A DNA stretch of 64,000 nucleotides from Rhynchopus sp. YZ270_cl-10. Lineage: Eukaryota; Euglenozoa; Diplonemea; Diplonemida; Diplonemidae. Positions 20,786 through 32,752 of the stretch are shown piece after piece. The stretch is from contig OZ037859.1 of assembly GCA_964035575.1 (NCBI GenBank), positions 1,528,228 through 1,592,227 on the forward strand, read 5' to 3'. A model generated the notes under the pieces. The model worked only from the letters and a program-made list of their open reading frames with translations, did no database searches and was not told the origin of the DNA. The translations under genes were made by a program, and so were the position numbers. The first letter of the stretch is position 1; each line of letters begins with the position of its first letter.

Positions 20786-21447
20786 CCTAACCCCTAACCC
20801 CTAACCCCTAACCCCTAACCCCTAACCCCTAACCCCTAACCCCTAACCCCTAACCCCTAACCCCTAACCCCTAACCCCTAACCCCTAACCCCTAACCCCT
20901 AACCCCTAACCCCTAACCCCTAACCCCTAACCCCTAACCCCTAACCCCTAACCCCTAACCCCTAACCCCTAACCCCTAACCCCTAACCCCTAACCCCTAA
21001 CCCCTAACCCCTAACCCCTAACCCCTAACCCCTAACCCCTAACCCCTAACCCCTAACCCCTAACCCCTAACCCCTAACCCCTAACCCCTAACCCCTAACC
21101 CCTAACCCCTAACCCCTAACCCCTAACCCCTAACCCCTAACCCCTAACCCCTAACCCCTAACCCCTAACCCCTAACCCCTAACCCCTAACCCCTAACCCC
21201 TAACCCCTAACCCCTAACCCCTAACCCCTAACCCCTAACCCCTAACCCCTAACCCCTAACCCCTAACCCCTAACCCCTAACCCCTAACCCCTAACCCCTA
21301 ACCCCTAACCCCTAACCCCTAACCCCTAACCCCTAACCCCTAACCCCTAACCCCTAACCCCTAACCCCTAACCCCTAACCCCTAACCCCTAACCCCTAAC
21401 CCCTAACCCCTAACCCCTAACCCCTAACCCCTAACCCCTAACCCCTA
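20786..21447 (+). repeat. Telomere-type tract (CCCCTAA)n, about 95 units
   Basis: 662 bp of essentially perfect 7-bp CCCCTAA repeats (G strand TTAGGGG). The C-rich strand is the plus strand, as expected at the left end of a chromosome whose interior lies to the right. It is nevertheless internal here. Its homogeneity argues for recent telomerase-type synthesis or recent transfer rather than an ancient internal relic. Confidence 0.95.
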
Positions 21448-21789
21448 CCATGAGGTCGGTTTGCTCGGATTTTGTATTTCAAAAAAAAAAAATAAATTAC
21501 AGTCTTTCTCCAGGCAAAATTGGACATTTTTCACTATTTTCCACGTAGGTGTCATACCCATAGATTTCACGCATACGTTCCATAAACCCACTGTGATGAA
21601 AATTCAGGTGTAAAAATGACCACACACAAAATATTTTGCAAAAATTAAAAAAGTTTCGTGCAGGGTACATGGTACAGGTCTAGGGGTAGAGGTATGGGTA
21701 GGGGTAGGGGTCAGACACGCAAACCCCTAACCCCTTAACCTGTCTAGATGCCGTCGCCCTGACCTGAAACCCGGTAAAGTATATAGTGT
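21448..21789. other. Short spacer with degenerate head-to-head telomere words
   Basis: Mostly unique AT-rich sequence. Around 21680-21742 G-rich words (TAGGGGTAGAGG, GGGTAGGGGTAGGGG) are followed by C-rich ones (AAACCCCTAACCCCTTAACC). Confidence 0.55.
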
Positions 21790-22020
21790 AACCCGCAAAC
21801 CCGCAAACCCGCAAACCCGCAAACCCGCAAACCCGCAAACCCGCAAACCCGCAAACCCGCAAACCCGCAAACCCGCAAACCCGCAAACCCGCAAACCCGC
21901 AAACCCGCAAACCCGCAAACCCGCAAACCCGCAAACCCGCAAACCCGCAAACCCGCAAACCCGCAAACCCGCAAACCCGCAAACCCGCAAACCCGCAAAC
22001 CCGCAAACCCGCAAACCCGC
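21790..22020 (+). repeat. AAACCCGC satellite array 3, 29 units
   Basis: Left flank CCCGGTAAAGTATATAGTGT, closely similar to that of array 1. Right flank is the shared ACAAGAAGAAAGCTCGCTAA junction opening block H1. Confidence 0.97.
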
Positions 22021-22231
22021 ACAAGAAGAAAGCTCGCTAAAATGTAGGAGGCTGGTGTGGTTGTGAACAGAACTTATTTTTTATTGTCTGAAGGTTTTGC
22101 ATTTTTACAAATGTGAATGCCGAAAAAATTGAATAGAAAAATGAATTAAACTTGGCTCACCCCTCATTTCTCTTTTCATAGCACTTTTGTACTCACACAC
22201 CAAAAACAGGTGAACTATTTCTCAAAAAACT

Positions 22232-22796
22232 ATGAACACCATGAAGATTAAGCGGAAGCCAGTGCCCTTTGTGCAGAAGAAAGATGCACCAAGCATGTTG
22301 GCGGTGTTCAATGTGCAGGATCAAGCTCCTCATGAGAATGAGGAATTGCCACCAATTCCAGTGTGCTCCCAGAAGAAGGAGACAGTACTAACGAAGGTAC
22401 AGGAGCAAGGCGTTAAAACAGAGGAGCAAACTCAGAAGGACTCTGTGCTTCCGTCAGAACAGGCCGCAGCATTGGAAATTCCTGTTTCTGCAGAAAGCTT
22501 TTCCTCAGTGACTGAAGAGCTGAAAGAGGTGAAACAGACTGTCTCAGATCTCAAGAAACAGCTGAACGAAGTGTTCCTTCTGTGTCAGGACATGAAAAAG
22601 GTATGTATCAACTTTTCAAGTATCACTTTCAACAACTCAAACTCAACAGGAGCTAGACAGAAAGAGAAAGCGCGAAGCAGCAGAAGACGAAAAAATAGCA
22701 AAGACGTGTTATGCTCACGAATGCTCTAGTACTTGGAGGGGAAGGGAATTTCAACACAAAGGTGCTCTTTTCCAGCACAATAAAGCACATCATTAG
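22232..22796 (+). CDS. Helitron accessory protein, coiled coil plus C2H2-like finger (H1)
   Basis: Exons 22232-22600 and 22650-22796 join in phase 0 around a 49-bp intron (GTATGT...CAACAG) and give 171 residues. Without splicing the frame ends at 22729 and the finger is lost. Residues 1-90 are basic then Gln/Glu-rich and probably disordered. A heptad-like stretch at about 90-123 (VTEELKEVKQTVSDLKKQL) suggests a dimerising coiled coil. Exon 2 opens with a nuclear-signal-like RKRKR and ends with C143-x4-C148-x17-H166-x3-H170, a C2H2-like finger with a wide loop. The role is unknown; a DNA-binding partner of the Rep-helicase encoded 530 bases downstream is my inference. The gene starts 212 bases after the satellite array, so its promoter must lie in that gap or in the array. 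Confidence 0.65.
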
Positions 22797-23124
22797 AGAA
22801 TAATTTTTTTTTTTTCGTTTGGGGGTATTTCTTATCGCAGAGAATGTGCAAATTACTTCTTCCTGCGCAAAAATATGGGTTCCCCTTTTTTTAATGCACA
22901 TGCAGATTGGTTTTAATTTTTGTCAAAATTTTCAAGATCATTTTTTAATTATTTTTTTTTGAAAACTTAGTTGTGAGACTTTTTTATTTTCCTTCTTGAA
23001 AACTCAAAACTTTCTCCCACCCACCATTTTATATTTTCTACAATACAATTTCTAGCAATTTATCACAACTATTCAAAACTAACATAACAGTGGTCTGGGT
23101 ACTTTACTTTTTGCAAAAAAAAAA

Positions 23125-23220
23125 ATGAAAAGACAACGAAAGCGAGGAAAGATCTGATGATGGGCACACTAATAAGAAGGCTAATACAAAGACAACATAA
23201 GCTGAAGAGGGAAACACTTC
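23125..23220 (+). repeat. Degenerate duplicate of the Rep-helicase start
   Basis: ATGAAAAGACAACGAAAGCG here resembles ATGAAAAGGCAACGTAGTGA at 23329, and similarity continues for roughly 85 bases. The upstream ATG opens only ten codons. The same duplicate precedes the gene in all three H blocks. Confidence 0.6.
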
Positions 23221-23328
23221 CCCAAAACGAAAGAGAGTTTAATGAGAATTAATATTTCTATTCACATTGTTTCCCAGATTCCTTCTTTCTTCACATACAT
23301 TAGCATAGGAACACATGGCATAAATAAT

Positions 23329-26300
23329 ATGAAAAGGCAACGTAGTGAGAGCGGGTCTGCGGATGGGCGTGCTGACAAAAAGCCTAAGACAACAAAAGAA
23401 GCAACACAGGAGGCAGAAGAAGATGATACAGAAGCTTTTCAAAAACAGACTGGAGAGGATGATGAAGAAAAGGAAAAAACAGAAGATGAGCGCAATGAAC
23501 CTACAACAGTAGAATGCAGTACAAAACGGAAGAGGGGAGATGATGAACCAAGAAGTGCGCAGGAGCAGAAACCTTTCATTTGTGAAAACTGTGGTGCCAG
23601 CTTTGCAGTAGATAAACAGCTCAAAGCACACAAAAAAGGCTCAAAAAAATGCAAAAAAACGTGTCCAAAGTGCAGAATTACGTTTTCTAATTTCCTTGAG
23701 AGGCACAATCATCAGAAGGGCTGCACAGGTGGGTTTCAGGAAGCACCTTCTACTCCTTCTCCTCAGGAAGCACCTTCTACTCCTGATGTGCCACCCCCCA
23801 AGAAGCAAAAACTGGATAAGACTTCAGACGGCCGTTTCAAATGTCCTAATTGCGATGCTACATACAAACGTATTCACAAATTGACGGAGCATCTGAAAAA
23901 ATGTCAACCTGCCTGTACTCTTTGTAGGCGCAGTTTTTCATCACCTCTGCAGGCACAGAAGGAAAATCATGCGTGCTTAGGAAAACTTTGCTGTGAGCAC
24001 TGTGGGGAAGAATTCACCGAGGTTAAAAACATGAAATCACATGCAGCAACCTGCGAAAAAACATGTCCGTACTGCTATGCACAGTTTGCAGAGGTAAATA
24101 TTCTACTGAAACACATCACACAATACTGCCTGAGGTTCAAAACTCTCAATTGCAAAATGGACTATCTTTCATACATTTTGCTTGGACAGGATGAGAGAGA
24201 GTTACAAAAGGAGAATGTGAGTGCTATAACACCTGCACTGTCTGCTAGTGTTGCAGCAGTTTTGTGTTTGGCAGCCATAGAACTTCCCCAGTACTTTGAC
24301 TTCAACGATTACACACCGCCGTTATTTTCCTGGCTGTTCCATTCAGCTGAAGTATTTCGCATTTCGGCGTTAAGGACTTCTTCAAGGCCATACTATGCCA
24401 CACAGGATAATCTGCTAAGGTTCCAAAAAGTGCTGCTGTGGTCACACATAAATGTTCCCTTGATTAAGGACAACAAACCAAAATCTCACACCTTCAACGA
24501 CTGTGTGGTCGACATCATGCAAAAAAAATGGGATCTCAGAAAGCTAAAGTCACTTGAAACAAAAAGGCAGCAGACGTATACCAAACTTGATGAGCTTGAG
24601 GAGGTTAAAGCTAGGATTTTTTTGCTTGAGCATGAGGCCAGTTTTGTTACGCTGAGAAACGTGGACCCAATGTCAAAAATGGTGTTCGACCCAGCTTCTG
24701 TGGAGGAAGCAAAGTCTATATGGAGTGCACGGCAAATAAGAAACCTCAAGGAGCTCATGATCAAAGAGCAGAACCTCATGGGGGAGCTTATAGAGAAACA
24801 TTCCAAAGCTGATTTTGACGTTGTACAGTCAGAGGCAAAATACATGTCTGGGACCCTGTTTCACGAAGCAGAGTTTCAGATGGAAAAACAGAGCAGTATT
24901 GTTGAGGAACAAAGAGCTGATCTAAACAGAAAGCTGCAGAGACAGGGAGTCAAAAAAATATTCACCTACCGGCACCTGGGGGCAGCACTGCGCGAAGAGG
25001 TGGATGACAGCATTAAGAAGCACTCATGCGGAGAGATGGACAAACCCTGCAAGCATTGCGGGGCATTGCTGTTTCGTGGAGAGTCATCAAAAATATGCTG
25101 CACTGGTGGAAAGGTGTCCCTGCCAGATATGCCCAAAATAATCAGCCAAGACCACCTTGAACTTCTTCAGGACAAATTCTACAAAAGGGTTTCAATTCAG
25201 CTGAACGCATTCTTCGCGATGGTAGAGAACAAAATCCGCCGAGACAGCCGTGTGCCAAAGGGCTTCTCAGCAGTGGCTCTGGAAGGTAGGGGATTAAAAA
25301 AATTCAATGGCTTTTATGACGATGCTCTCACAGAGTCCTGGTTTGTTGATCCAAACGTCAGCAGCACAGACAATAAAAAAAGCATGACTGGAGGGGTCCT
25401 CCCTGACAATCTTCTTGGTCTTGCTGAGAAGTGTCATCTTCTTCTTGGAGACAATGCATTTGCAGCAAAGTTCAAAGCAATTTCACAGCAGTATAAGGGT
25501 CGCGAGGATGAGCTGAAGAAGATGAGGATTGACTTCCATGAAGTCCTGGCAAGCAAGACAGGGTCAGAATATACAACCGATGAGGCAAAGGGTGCTGTTA
25601 AGATGTTCTACACCATCGATGAAGCCGCACCTTCAGAGCGCAAATTTACTGTGTACCCAATGTTTACGTGTGCTGAAAATGGGGGTAAGGATCCAAAGTG
25701 GAACGCACCAATCATCATTGATGACTTTAACCAACTCTATGAACTGCTTTCATATCCATTAGCCCATCTGAATCCCACCGAGAATAATGGGTTCCGCCTG
25801 AAGATGCCTCACAGGGTGGTGAACCGCGGAGCTGCATCTGACAGTGATGATGATGATGATGATGATGCCCAAAACACGAACAACCCTGAACCAACAGCAC
25901 CAAACCCTGAAGCGCTCAACAGCGGTGAAAAGGATGATGCGATGCAGGTAGACCCTGAAGAGTGGAATGGTGGATGGGAACGTTGTGCAGAAGAAGACAG
26001 AGCTGTGGACTCAATGCATGAGGTTCTTCGCAACGCTACTAACCTAGCTGAAACGACACCATCTTCAACATTCATCTCAGCAAAGCAGTACGCAACATAT
26101 CTCATGCACCACCGTCCGAACAGCAGCAAAGACCCGTTGTCCTACAACCCCCTGCTCATGCATGGAACGCTGACACAGCAGTTCTTCATCGACATGGCGA
26201 TGCGTGGCATGTATCAGCGACTGAAATACCATATTGTTGGAAGGGGAATGGGCTACGCCTCCAAGAAAGACATCACCTCTGGGAAACAGATTCCACCGAC

Positions 26301-29300
26301 AAACGAAATCTCTATGCCTTCTTCATTTGAGAGAGGAGTAGCTGCGAGGGCACAATTACTCAACGACACACTTGCAATATACGCAAAGTATGGGAAAGCT
26401 GATTTCTTTCTCACAATGACATGCAACCCGATGTGGGAGGAGATACAATCCAATCTTCTCGAAGGAGAAACGGCCCTCGACCGTCCGGAGCTTGTTCACC
26501 GTGTGTTCGACTTAAAAGTCAAGGAACTTGTGGACGACATACGCAAAAAGAATGTTCTTGGACAAAATATTGCAATGGTGATGGTGACCGAGTACCAGAA
26601 GAGAGGGCTCCCTCACTGCCACGCAATCCTTTGGAACAACAATAAAACGTCACCTAAGGACCCGTTCAACATCGACCACATCGTGCATGCTGAGCTCCCG
26701 GACCCAGAAACACATCCTAACCTCTACAAAGCTGTAAGCGAGTACCTCATGCACAATGACTGCCTTAAAAATAGAGGCTCTCCCTGTCTACAGAAGGGAA
26801 AGGATGGAAAGTGCAAATATTGCAAGTCCAACTTCCCCAAGGACTTCAGAGATTTCACCACCTCTGGCAATGATGGCTACGCCTTTGTCATAAGAAGGGA
26901 TCATGGGATACTGTCTTATGTGGATCCAGACGTTGTGAAGAAATGGAAAGAAAAACACCCAGGGGAAACTACTCACCCAAACCAGAGGAACAACAGGTGG
27001 GTGGTTCCCTACAATGCGTATCTTCTCCTCAAGTACCAGTGCCACATCAACATTGAGGCAGTGCGCGGGATTCTTGCTGCTAAATATTTGTTCAAATACT
27101 TATTCAAGGGGGAGAATGAGGTAGATGGTGTGATAAAGGAAGATACAAAGCATAAAGGAGGGCCATCAGAAGCAAAAACCACAACAACGACCACGACCAC
27201 TGGGAGCATTATGAGGTTTCTGAAGGCACATTGTTTGACTGCGGCTGATGCTTGTGGGTACCTACTCGGAACAAAGATGGTGCGGATTTACCCAGGAGTG
27301 CAGAGACTCCACATCCACCTCGAAGATGAGCAGAGGGTGTACTTTCCTTTAAAGAATTATGGTGATGACTCAAGGAGAAGGGATGCGGCTGCAAAATCCA
27401 AAAGTACACTCCTTGCCTTTTTCGAAGCAAATGAAAGATGCAAGAAGCATCGTGAAGGCATTCCAGCACATGAAGCCTACAAAGGCTTTGACAAACTACT
27501 TTACAATGATGTCCCAGAATTCTTTTCTTACCCCAGAGAAAAGAAGGAATGGCAGCTGAGACCGGGATATGGGTGGTGCGAGGAAGAAGGCTGCTATAAA
27601 CCTGGCCCTCACTCAAAAAGAAATGAAGGAGAAGGCCTCTCAATCGGCAGGATGTACTGGGCCCCTGTAAAGGATAAGGAGTTGCACTGTCTCCGTCTAC
27701 TTCTTCTGTGCAAGCGTGGATCATGCAGCTTTGAAGAGCTGAGAACCATAGGCTCCGTTGTTCATCCTACATTTTATGCAGCTGCAGCAGAAATGGGGCT
27801 TATCCATGATGGGGCAATCTTGCGTAACGCCCTGAAAGAGTGCATCAATACAACACTGTCCTCACGTGCCATCCGTTTTACGTTTGCAATGATAATAATA
27901 AACTACATGACCACTGCAGAAGACGTTGCAAAGGCGTGGGCAGAGTATGAGTTTGAGCTGTGTGCGCCACCTTTGGACAGAGTAAAAAGGCAGGAACGGG
28001 AGGAAGCAGTACCAAGCAACCACATCTACCCTAAAGAGAAGCGTAAAGCTTTGCTAGACATGCAACGGCTCCTTAAGGAAGCGAACGTTAAGACTTCAAT
28101 GGAAGATCTTGGGCTCCCCACTCCTCCTGAAGGTACTACAGGGCAGAGCACAGAGTTTGTCTTAAACACAGAGAGGTATGATGAGGGTGAAATGCTGAAG
28201 AAGTTTGAACAGATTCAAGGCAACCTCAACGAAGGGCAGCAGAATGTCTTCAACTCTGTGAAGGAATCTGTTGAAGGTAACCAGGGGAAGGTCATATTTT
28301 TGCAGGGTGCAGCAGGAACAGGCAAGACATTCCTGTACCAGGCGTGTTTGTACTGGGCCAGGAGCAGAAGGGCAAGGGCAAAGCAACAACAGCAGCAGCA
28401 GCAGCAGCAGCCACTTCAACAGAATGAGGAGGACCGCTTTTCAATCGCTGTGGCAACATCAGGGATAGCAGCTACACTGCTACCAGGAGGCAGAACTGCA
28501 CACAGCCGATTTAAGATCCCAATAGATCTTGAACCAAACTCAAAGCGGATGTGCGGGCTTGATGATGACCATGTCGAACTCCTAAGGCGCACTGACCTCA
28601 TTGTCTGGGATGAGGTGGTAATGGCACAAAAGGCAAGCATAGAGGTAGTAGACAGAACGCTTCAGAGGTTGAGGGGATGTTCACAACCATTTGGAGGAGT
28701 GACAGTGCTTCTTGGAGGAGACTTCAGGCAAATCCTTCCTGTTCCAGGGGCAAACAAAGGGAGCTTTGAAAGCATCTCGATTTCGCTCCACAACTCATAC
28801 CTCTGGAACCAACTCACAAAAATGTCCCTGACGCAGGTCATGAGGGTGAAGGACGGCGACGCTTTCCGTGAGTACCTCATGAAGGTTGGTGATGGGTCTG
28901 TGAATGAGGCTGGGGATGTGGAGGGTGCTGAGGACACAGAAGCAGTTATGCAGGTGCCACATGCTATCATTTTTGAAAAAAAGAACAAAAAGGTGACTGA
29001 GGATACTTTGATTGACTTTACATTTCCTGACATCAAGAATGGAATGTATGAGAACTGTGCTTTGCTGTGCCCTACAAACGCACGCCAGGTCTACATGAAC
29101 GAAAAAATTCTCAGCAGCTTCCCAGGAGAGACAATTACCCGTATGTCAGAGGATACCTGCAAGGACCCAGGAGCAAATGAATTCTTCACCACTGAAGCAC
29201 TCAATGCAATGAACCATGCACGTCTTCCTCCACACATCCTGAACCTGAAGGTCAACTGTATTGTAATGCTTCTAAAGAACCTCGACCCCGCAGGTGGACT

Positions 29301-30903
29301 GTGCAATGGAACGCGTCTTGTTGTGAAGGAGGTGAAGAAGAACATCCTTGTCTGCACCCACCTGGCGGAAGAATGCGAGTGGCGGAACAAAAACGGGAAA
29401 AAGTCAGAAACTGTTGCCATACCTCGCCTGCCCTGCGATGGTGATGCGAAGGATCTCACCATCGACTTTGTACGTCAGCAGTTTCCAGTGCGGCTGTCTT
29501 TTGCCATGACGATTAATAAGTCTCAGGGACAAACTCTCAGGAGGGTGGGTCTTGATGTGTCACAGTCGCCCTGCTTCTCTCATGGCCATCTGTACGTTGC
29601 AATGTCAAGGGTGTGCAGCAGGAATGACATCAAGATTTGTCTTCCACCTCAAGGTGATACAAATTTGTATAACTGTGTCCACCAGGAGGTCATCTCTGCC
29701 ATTGAGGAGTCAGTTGGGGGAATAAAGATGAAGGTCAGTAAGGAAAGGAGGAATCAGCTGAAGCGGGACCTGAGGCTTACAGAGGCTGTATATGCAAAGG
29801 CCATGCATGAACGTGCAGCAAACCCTTCAGAAAACCCTGCAGTGGTGTGTTCCCCTGATGCTGATGGAAGCCCCATTGATGATAAAGAACACGAAATCAA
29901 CAACCCGGCATGTGGAAGGTCTCTTGTAGTAACTCCCTGGACAAAGGATGAAGAAGAACAACCGATGGATTTCTATCCTTTTACATTTCCAGAGGGGGGA
30001 TGGTATGTTAGCATTACATTATGGTTACAGTAATTATTGTACATTTTTAATTAAATAATACACTACAATTTATACAGGGAATATATCCACAACAACGTTC
30101 CAGAAGCTTCTCATCCACAAAAAAATGTAACAACTACAGTTTCTGAAAAAAATAGGTATGTTTTTTTCGTGGTCAACAACTTTAAAACCATTACCAATAT
30201 TTTACAGGAACAATGAGAATAATATTCAACATGTTCTGAGCAGGTTCAACCTCGGACAAATTGACGTTACTGGTGATGGAACGTGTTTCTATCACGCCAT
30301 ACAGCAGCTCCTCACTGGAAAAAGAAATGATGGTCATGCTCTACGCAGAAGATTTGCAGAGTTCTTGCTCAGGAATGAGATTATGATCCAGGAGCATCCC
30401 TTACTTTTTGATGATGAAGAGAAAAAAAAAAGGTATGTAGCATTTGTATTTGTGCAAACCCGCAAACCCGCAAACCTAAACTTTTCTACCACACCTGTAA
30501 ACAAAACAGGAACTTTGATGACCTTCTTCAACGCGTCACAAATAATGCCGATGACAGTTATGCGCAGGAGGTAGAAGTAGCACTGATGTCTCTCATGCTT
30601 AGGTCTCTTATCACAGTAGTCACTTCTAGGACCTATGAGACAGAAGGATATTCTTGCTTTCATTTTTTGCCAAAGGGGCAATCTCCTGAAGATGTTCTTA
30701 TGCAAATACCATCAGAAAAGAGACTGCTGATAGTGCAAACTTATCAACCTCCCCACTTCAACATTGGTACAGGAACTCCAGAAAATGTACTGAAAGCACA
30801 TAAAAAAGCCCTAATTTACCCCACATTTCCAGACAATCACCTTTCTGACTTTCAACGGGTGATCTTGACTAAAAAAATTTTTTCCTTTTTTTCTTTACAG
30901 TAA
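23329..30903 (+). CDS. Helitron zinc-finger/Rep/Pif1-helicase protein spliced to an OTU protease (H1)
   Basis: Exons 23329-30002, 30078-30155, 30208-30432 and 30510-30903 join in phase 2; introns of 75, 52 and 77 bp all start GTATGT and end ACAG or AACAG. Domains: acidic/basic leader; six C2HC/C2H2-type fingers (85-267); a central region with CKHCGALL Cys motifs (about 572-592); Rep with N-P-M-W at about 1033, HUH motif LPHCHAIL near 1094 and tyrosines 1253 and 1257; a Pif1-like helicase with Walker A GAAGTGKT (1660-1667), poly-Gln (about 1686), Walker B VWDEV (near 1761) and a C-terminal INKSQGQTL / YVAMSR block; then OTU with DGTC (C2277) and PHFN (H2408). Rep nicks and joins the transposon strand, and the helicase unwinds it for rolling-circle transposition. 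I start at M23329; an in-frame ATG at 23242 would add 29 hydrophobic residues. H1 lacks one C near 30869, so its last residues differ from H2 and H3 and it ends at 30903 (2456 residues). Splicing is predicted. Confidence 0.85.
30456..30477 (+). repeat. Short AAACCCGC seed inside an OTU-gene intron
   Basis: Nearly three tandem satellite units lie inside the last predicted intron and are repeated in H2 and H3. This shows the satellite is also present inside the block, not only between blocks. Confidence 0.8.
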
Positions 30904-32752
30904 ATTACTGTAAAAGACTTTTATTTTTATTTTTATTTTTTTTTTCTTCCCAGCCGGAGAGAATCAGATTAAATCTCTTGTGATGAAGAAATATTTGTTT
31001 GAACATGTTCATTGGATTGAAAAAAAATATGAGAAAAAAAAAACTGGGTAAGCTTAGCCCATCTAAAAAAAAGGATTTTATTTTTGTTTCTGTTTCACTG
31101 TTTTTTTAAACTGTTTTTGTGGAGTTCGTTTAGTTTTAAAAAAAATCAATTAGTTTGGAAATTGTAGCAGTTTTTATTTTTACAGAGACTTTTTGACCGG
31201 TTTGATCAGCAGTTTTTGTTGTTTTTTTCTTCCCAGCCGGAGATACTCTCTTGTGATGAAGAAAATATTTTTGTCTTGGATTAAAAAAAATAAGGAAATA
31301 TAGGGTTTGCGGGTTTTCGGGTTTGCGGAAGAGGTTAAAACATAGCTTTAAAAAAAGACTACACCTTGAAGAAGGCGCTCACTTTGGCGGGTGAGAGTAT
31401 TGTCATGCCATAAAAATAAAAAGATCAAAAATGAGAAAAGGAAAAAGAAAAAGAAAAAGAAAAAACACACAAAATGACTGAATAGCTCACGCACTTTTAC
31501 TGTTTCTTTTTTCCTATCCTCATCACCACCACTTCCCACACAGAAACCTACACATACCTGATATTCAATTCATCCATACAAATGAATTTTGTAATCTTGA
31601 TCAGTGCACAGATTATGTACCTGGGAAAATTTTTTTGGTCAAAATCCTGGTTTTTGCGGTCTCACACGTGTGTATGACCAAATTTTAGGTGGTCAAAAGT
31701 GGAGTCTGACCCCCATGTCCCGGTCATAAAAATTTCCTGTGAAGCCATTGACGAAGGAACTTTGCACTTTTGATCACTGCACACTATGTACTGACCAAAA
31801 AACCCACACAAAACACCAAAAACACCAAAAATCATGAAAAAACTGATCCATGCATTTTAGGTCAAAAATACCCATTTCTCAGCGCAAATTGACCCCACCA
31901 CAGCACGCACAGACTCCGGAGAGCCAAAATCAAAAAAATTTTTTTTCGATTTTTTGTAGGCAAAAATTGCTGGGAAAAATTTTTTGGTCAAAATCCTGGT
32001 TTTTGGGGTCTCATACATGTGTATGACCAAATTTTAGGTGGTCAAAAGTGGAGTCTGACCCCCATGTCCAGGTTATGGAAATGTCATATGAAGCCATTGC
32101 TGAAGGAATTTTGCACTTTTGCGCATCAACAATTATGTACTGGGCATTTTTCCCACACAAATTTGACCCAGTACTCAAGGTCAATTTGACCTTGGTTCTT
32201 CTCTCAGGGTCTTCTGACCAATTTTTAACATGTCTAAAATGGTATCTGACCCCCATGTCCAGGTCATAAAAACGCCCAATCAGTCCATTAAAGCCACAGA
32301 TTTGATGTTTTGAGTAGTTGTGGTTAAATGTGGCCCAATTTTCCCAGCCAAAAAATGACCCCAAAAATCACGAAAAAAAATATTTTAAAGCCGATACACT
32401 TACACACCTAAATTTGGCCCAATATGTCCAATGTGGTCCTCCAGGGTTGCAATGGCCTCATTTTATGGGCATACTGGCCATATTTCATACTTATGTCACA
32501 TTTTGAAATTTTCGTCACATACAATACACACACCTTAGAACCACAAAATATCGTCAATTCCTTCACAAAAATAGCCGTGAAATGCCGCACCCATTTTAGG
32601 TATCTTCAGAAAATGCTAACATCCAAACCCAGTACATTACGTCGTTTTTGGGCCCCAATCTACCGGAGTGTATTATCAGAAATACTGGGACCACGCGATC
32701 CAGCAATCCTGCAGCGTCGCCATTTTGTACCCCTCAAACCCGTAATAACTAG
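30904..32752. other. Non-coding 3' part of block H1
   Basis: A sequence beginning CCCAGCCGGAGA (about 30950) is partly repeated at 31233. A reversed satellite seed (GGGTTTGCGGG) lies at 31307-31327. From 31620 three diverged copies of the CTGACCCCCATGTCC(A/C)GG module (31707, 32055, 32249) relate this region to the 379-bp repeats of the B blocks. The last 130 bases before the array are nearly identical to the end of a 379-bp unit. No gene seen. Confidence 0.6.

Larger units (their letters stand above)
22021..32752 (+). mobile_element. Block H1: Helitron-type unit
   Basis: This 10.7-kb block is repeated at 34033-44766 and from 54984 to the window edge with only scattered differences. It carries a small accessory gene, the Rep-helicase-OTU gene and a non-coding 3' part that ends in diverged 379-bp-type repeat sequence. 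True Helitron termini (5' TC, 3' hairpin plus CTRR) could not be assigned because all copies share the same flanks. Confidence 0.8.

Noticed and set aside
23242-23328. Extra 29 N-terminal residues of the Helitron protein as a signal peptide
   Set aside because: The stretch is Ile/Ser-rich but followed by a basic, nuclear-type leader; the ATG at 23329 begins the conserved MKRQR sequence that also has an upstream duplicate.
31348-32364. Small frames in the 3' part of the H blocks
   Set aside because: Low-complexity or located in 379-bp-type repeat sequence; no domain seen.
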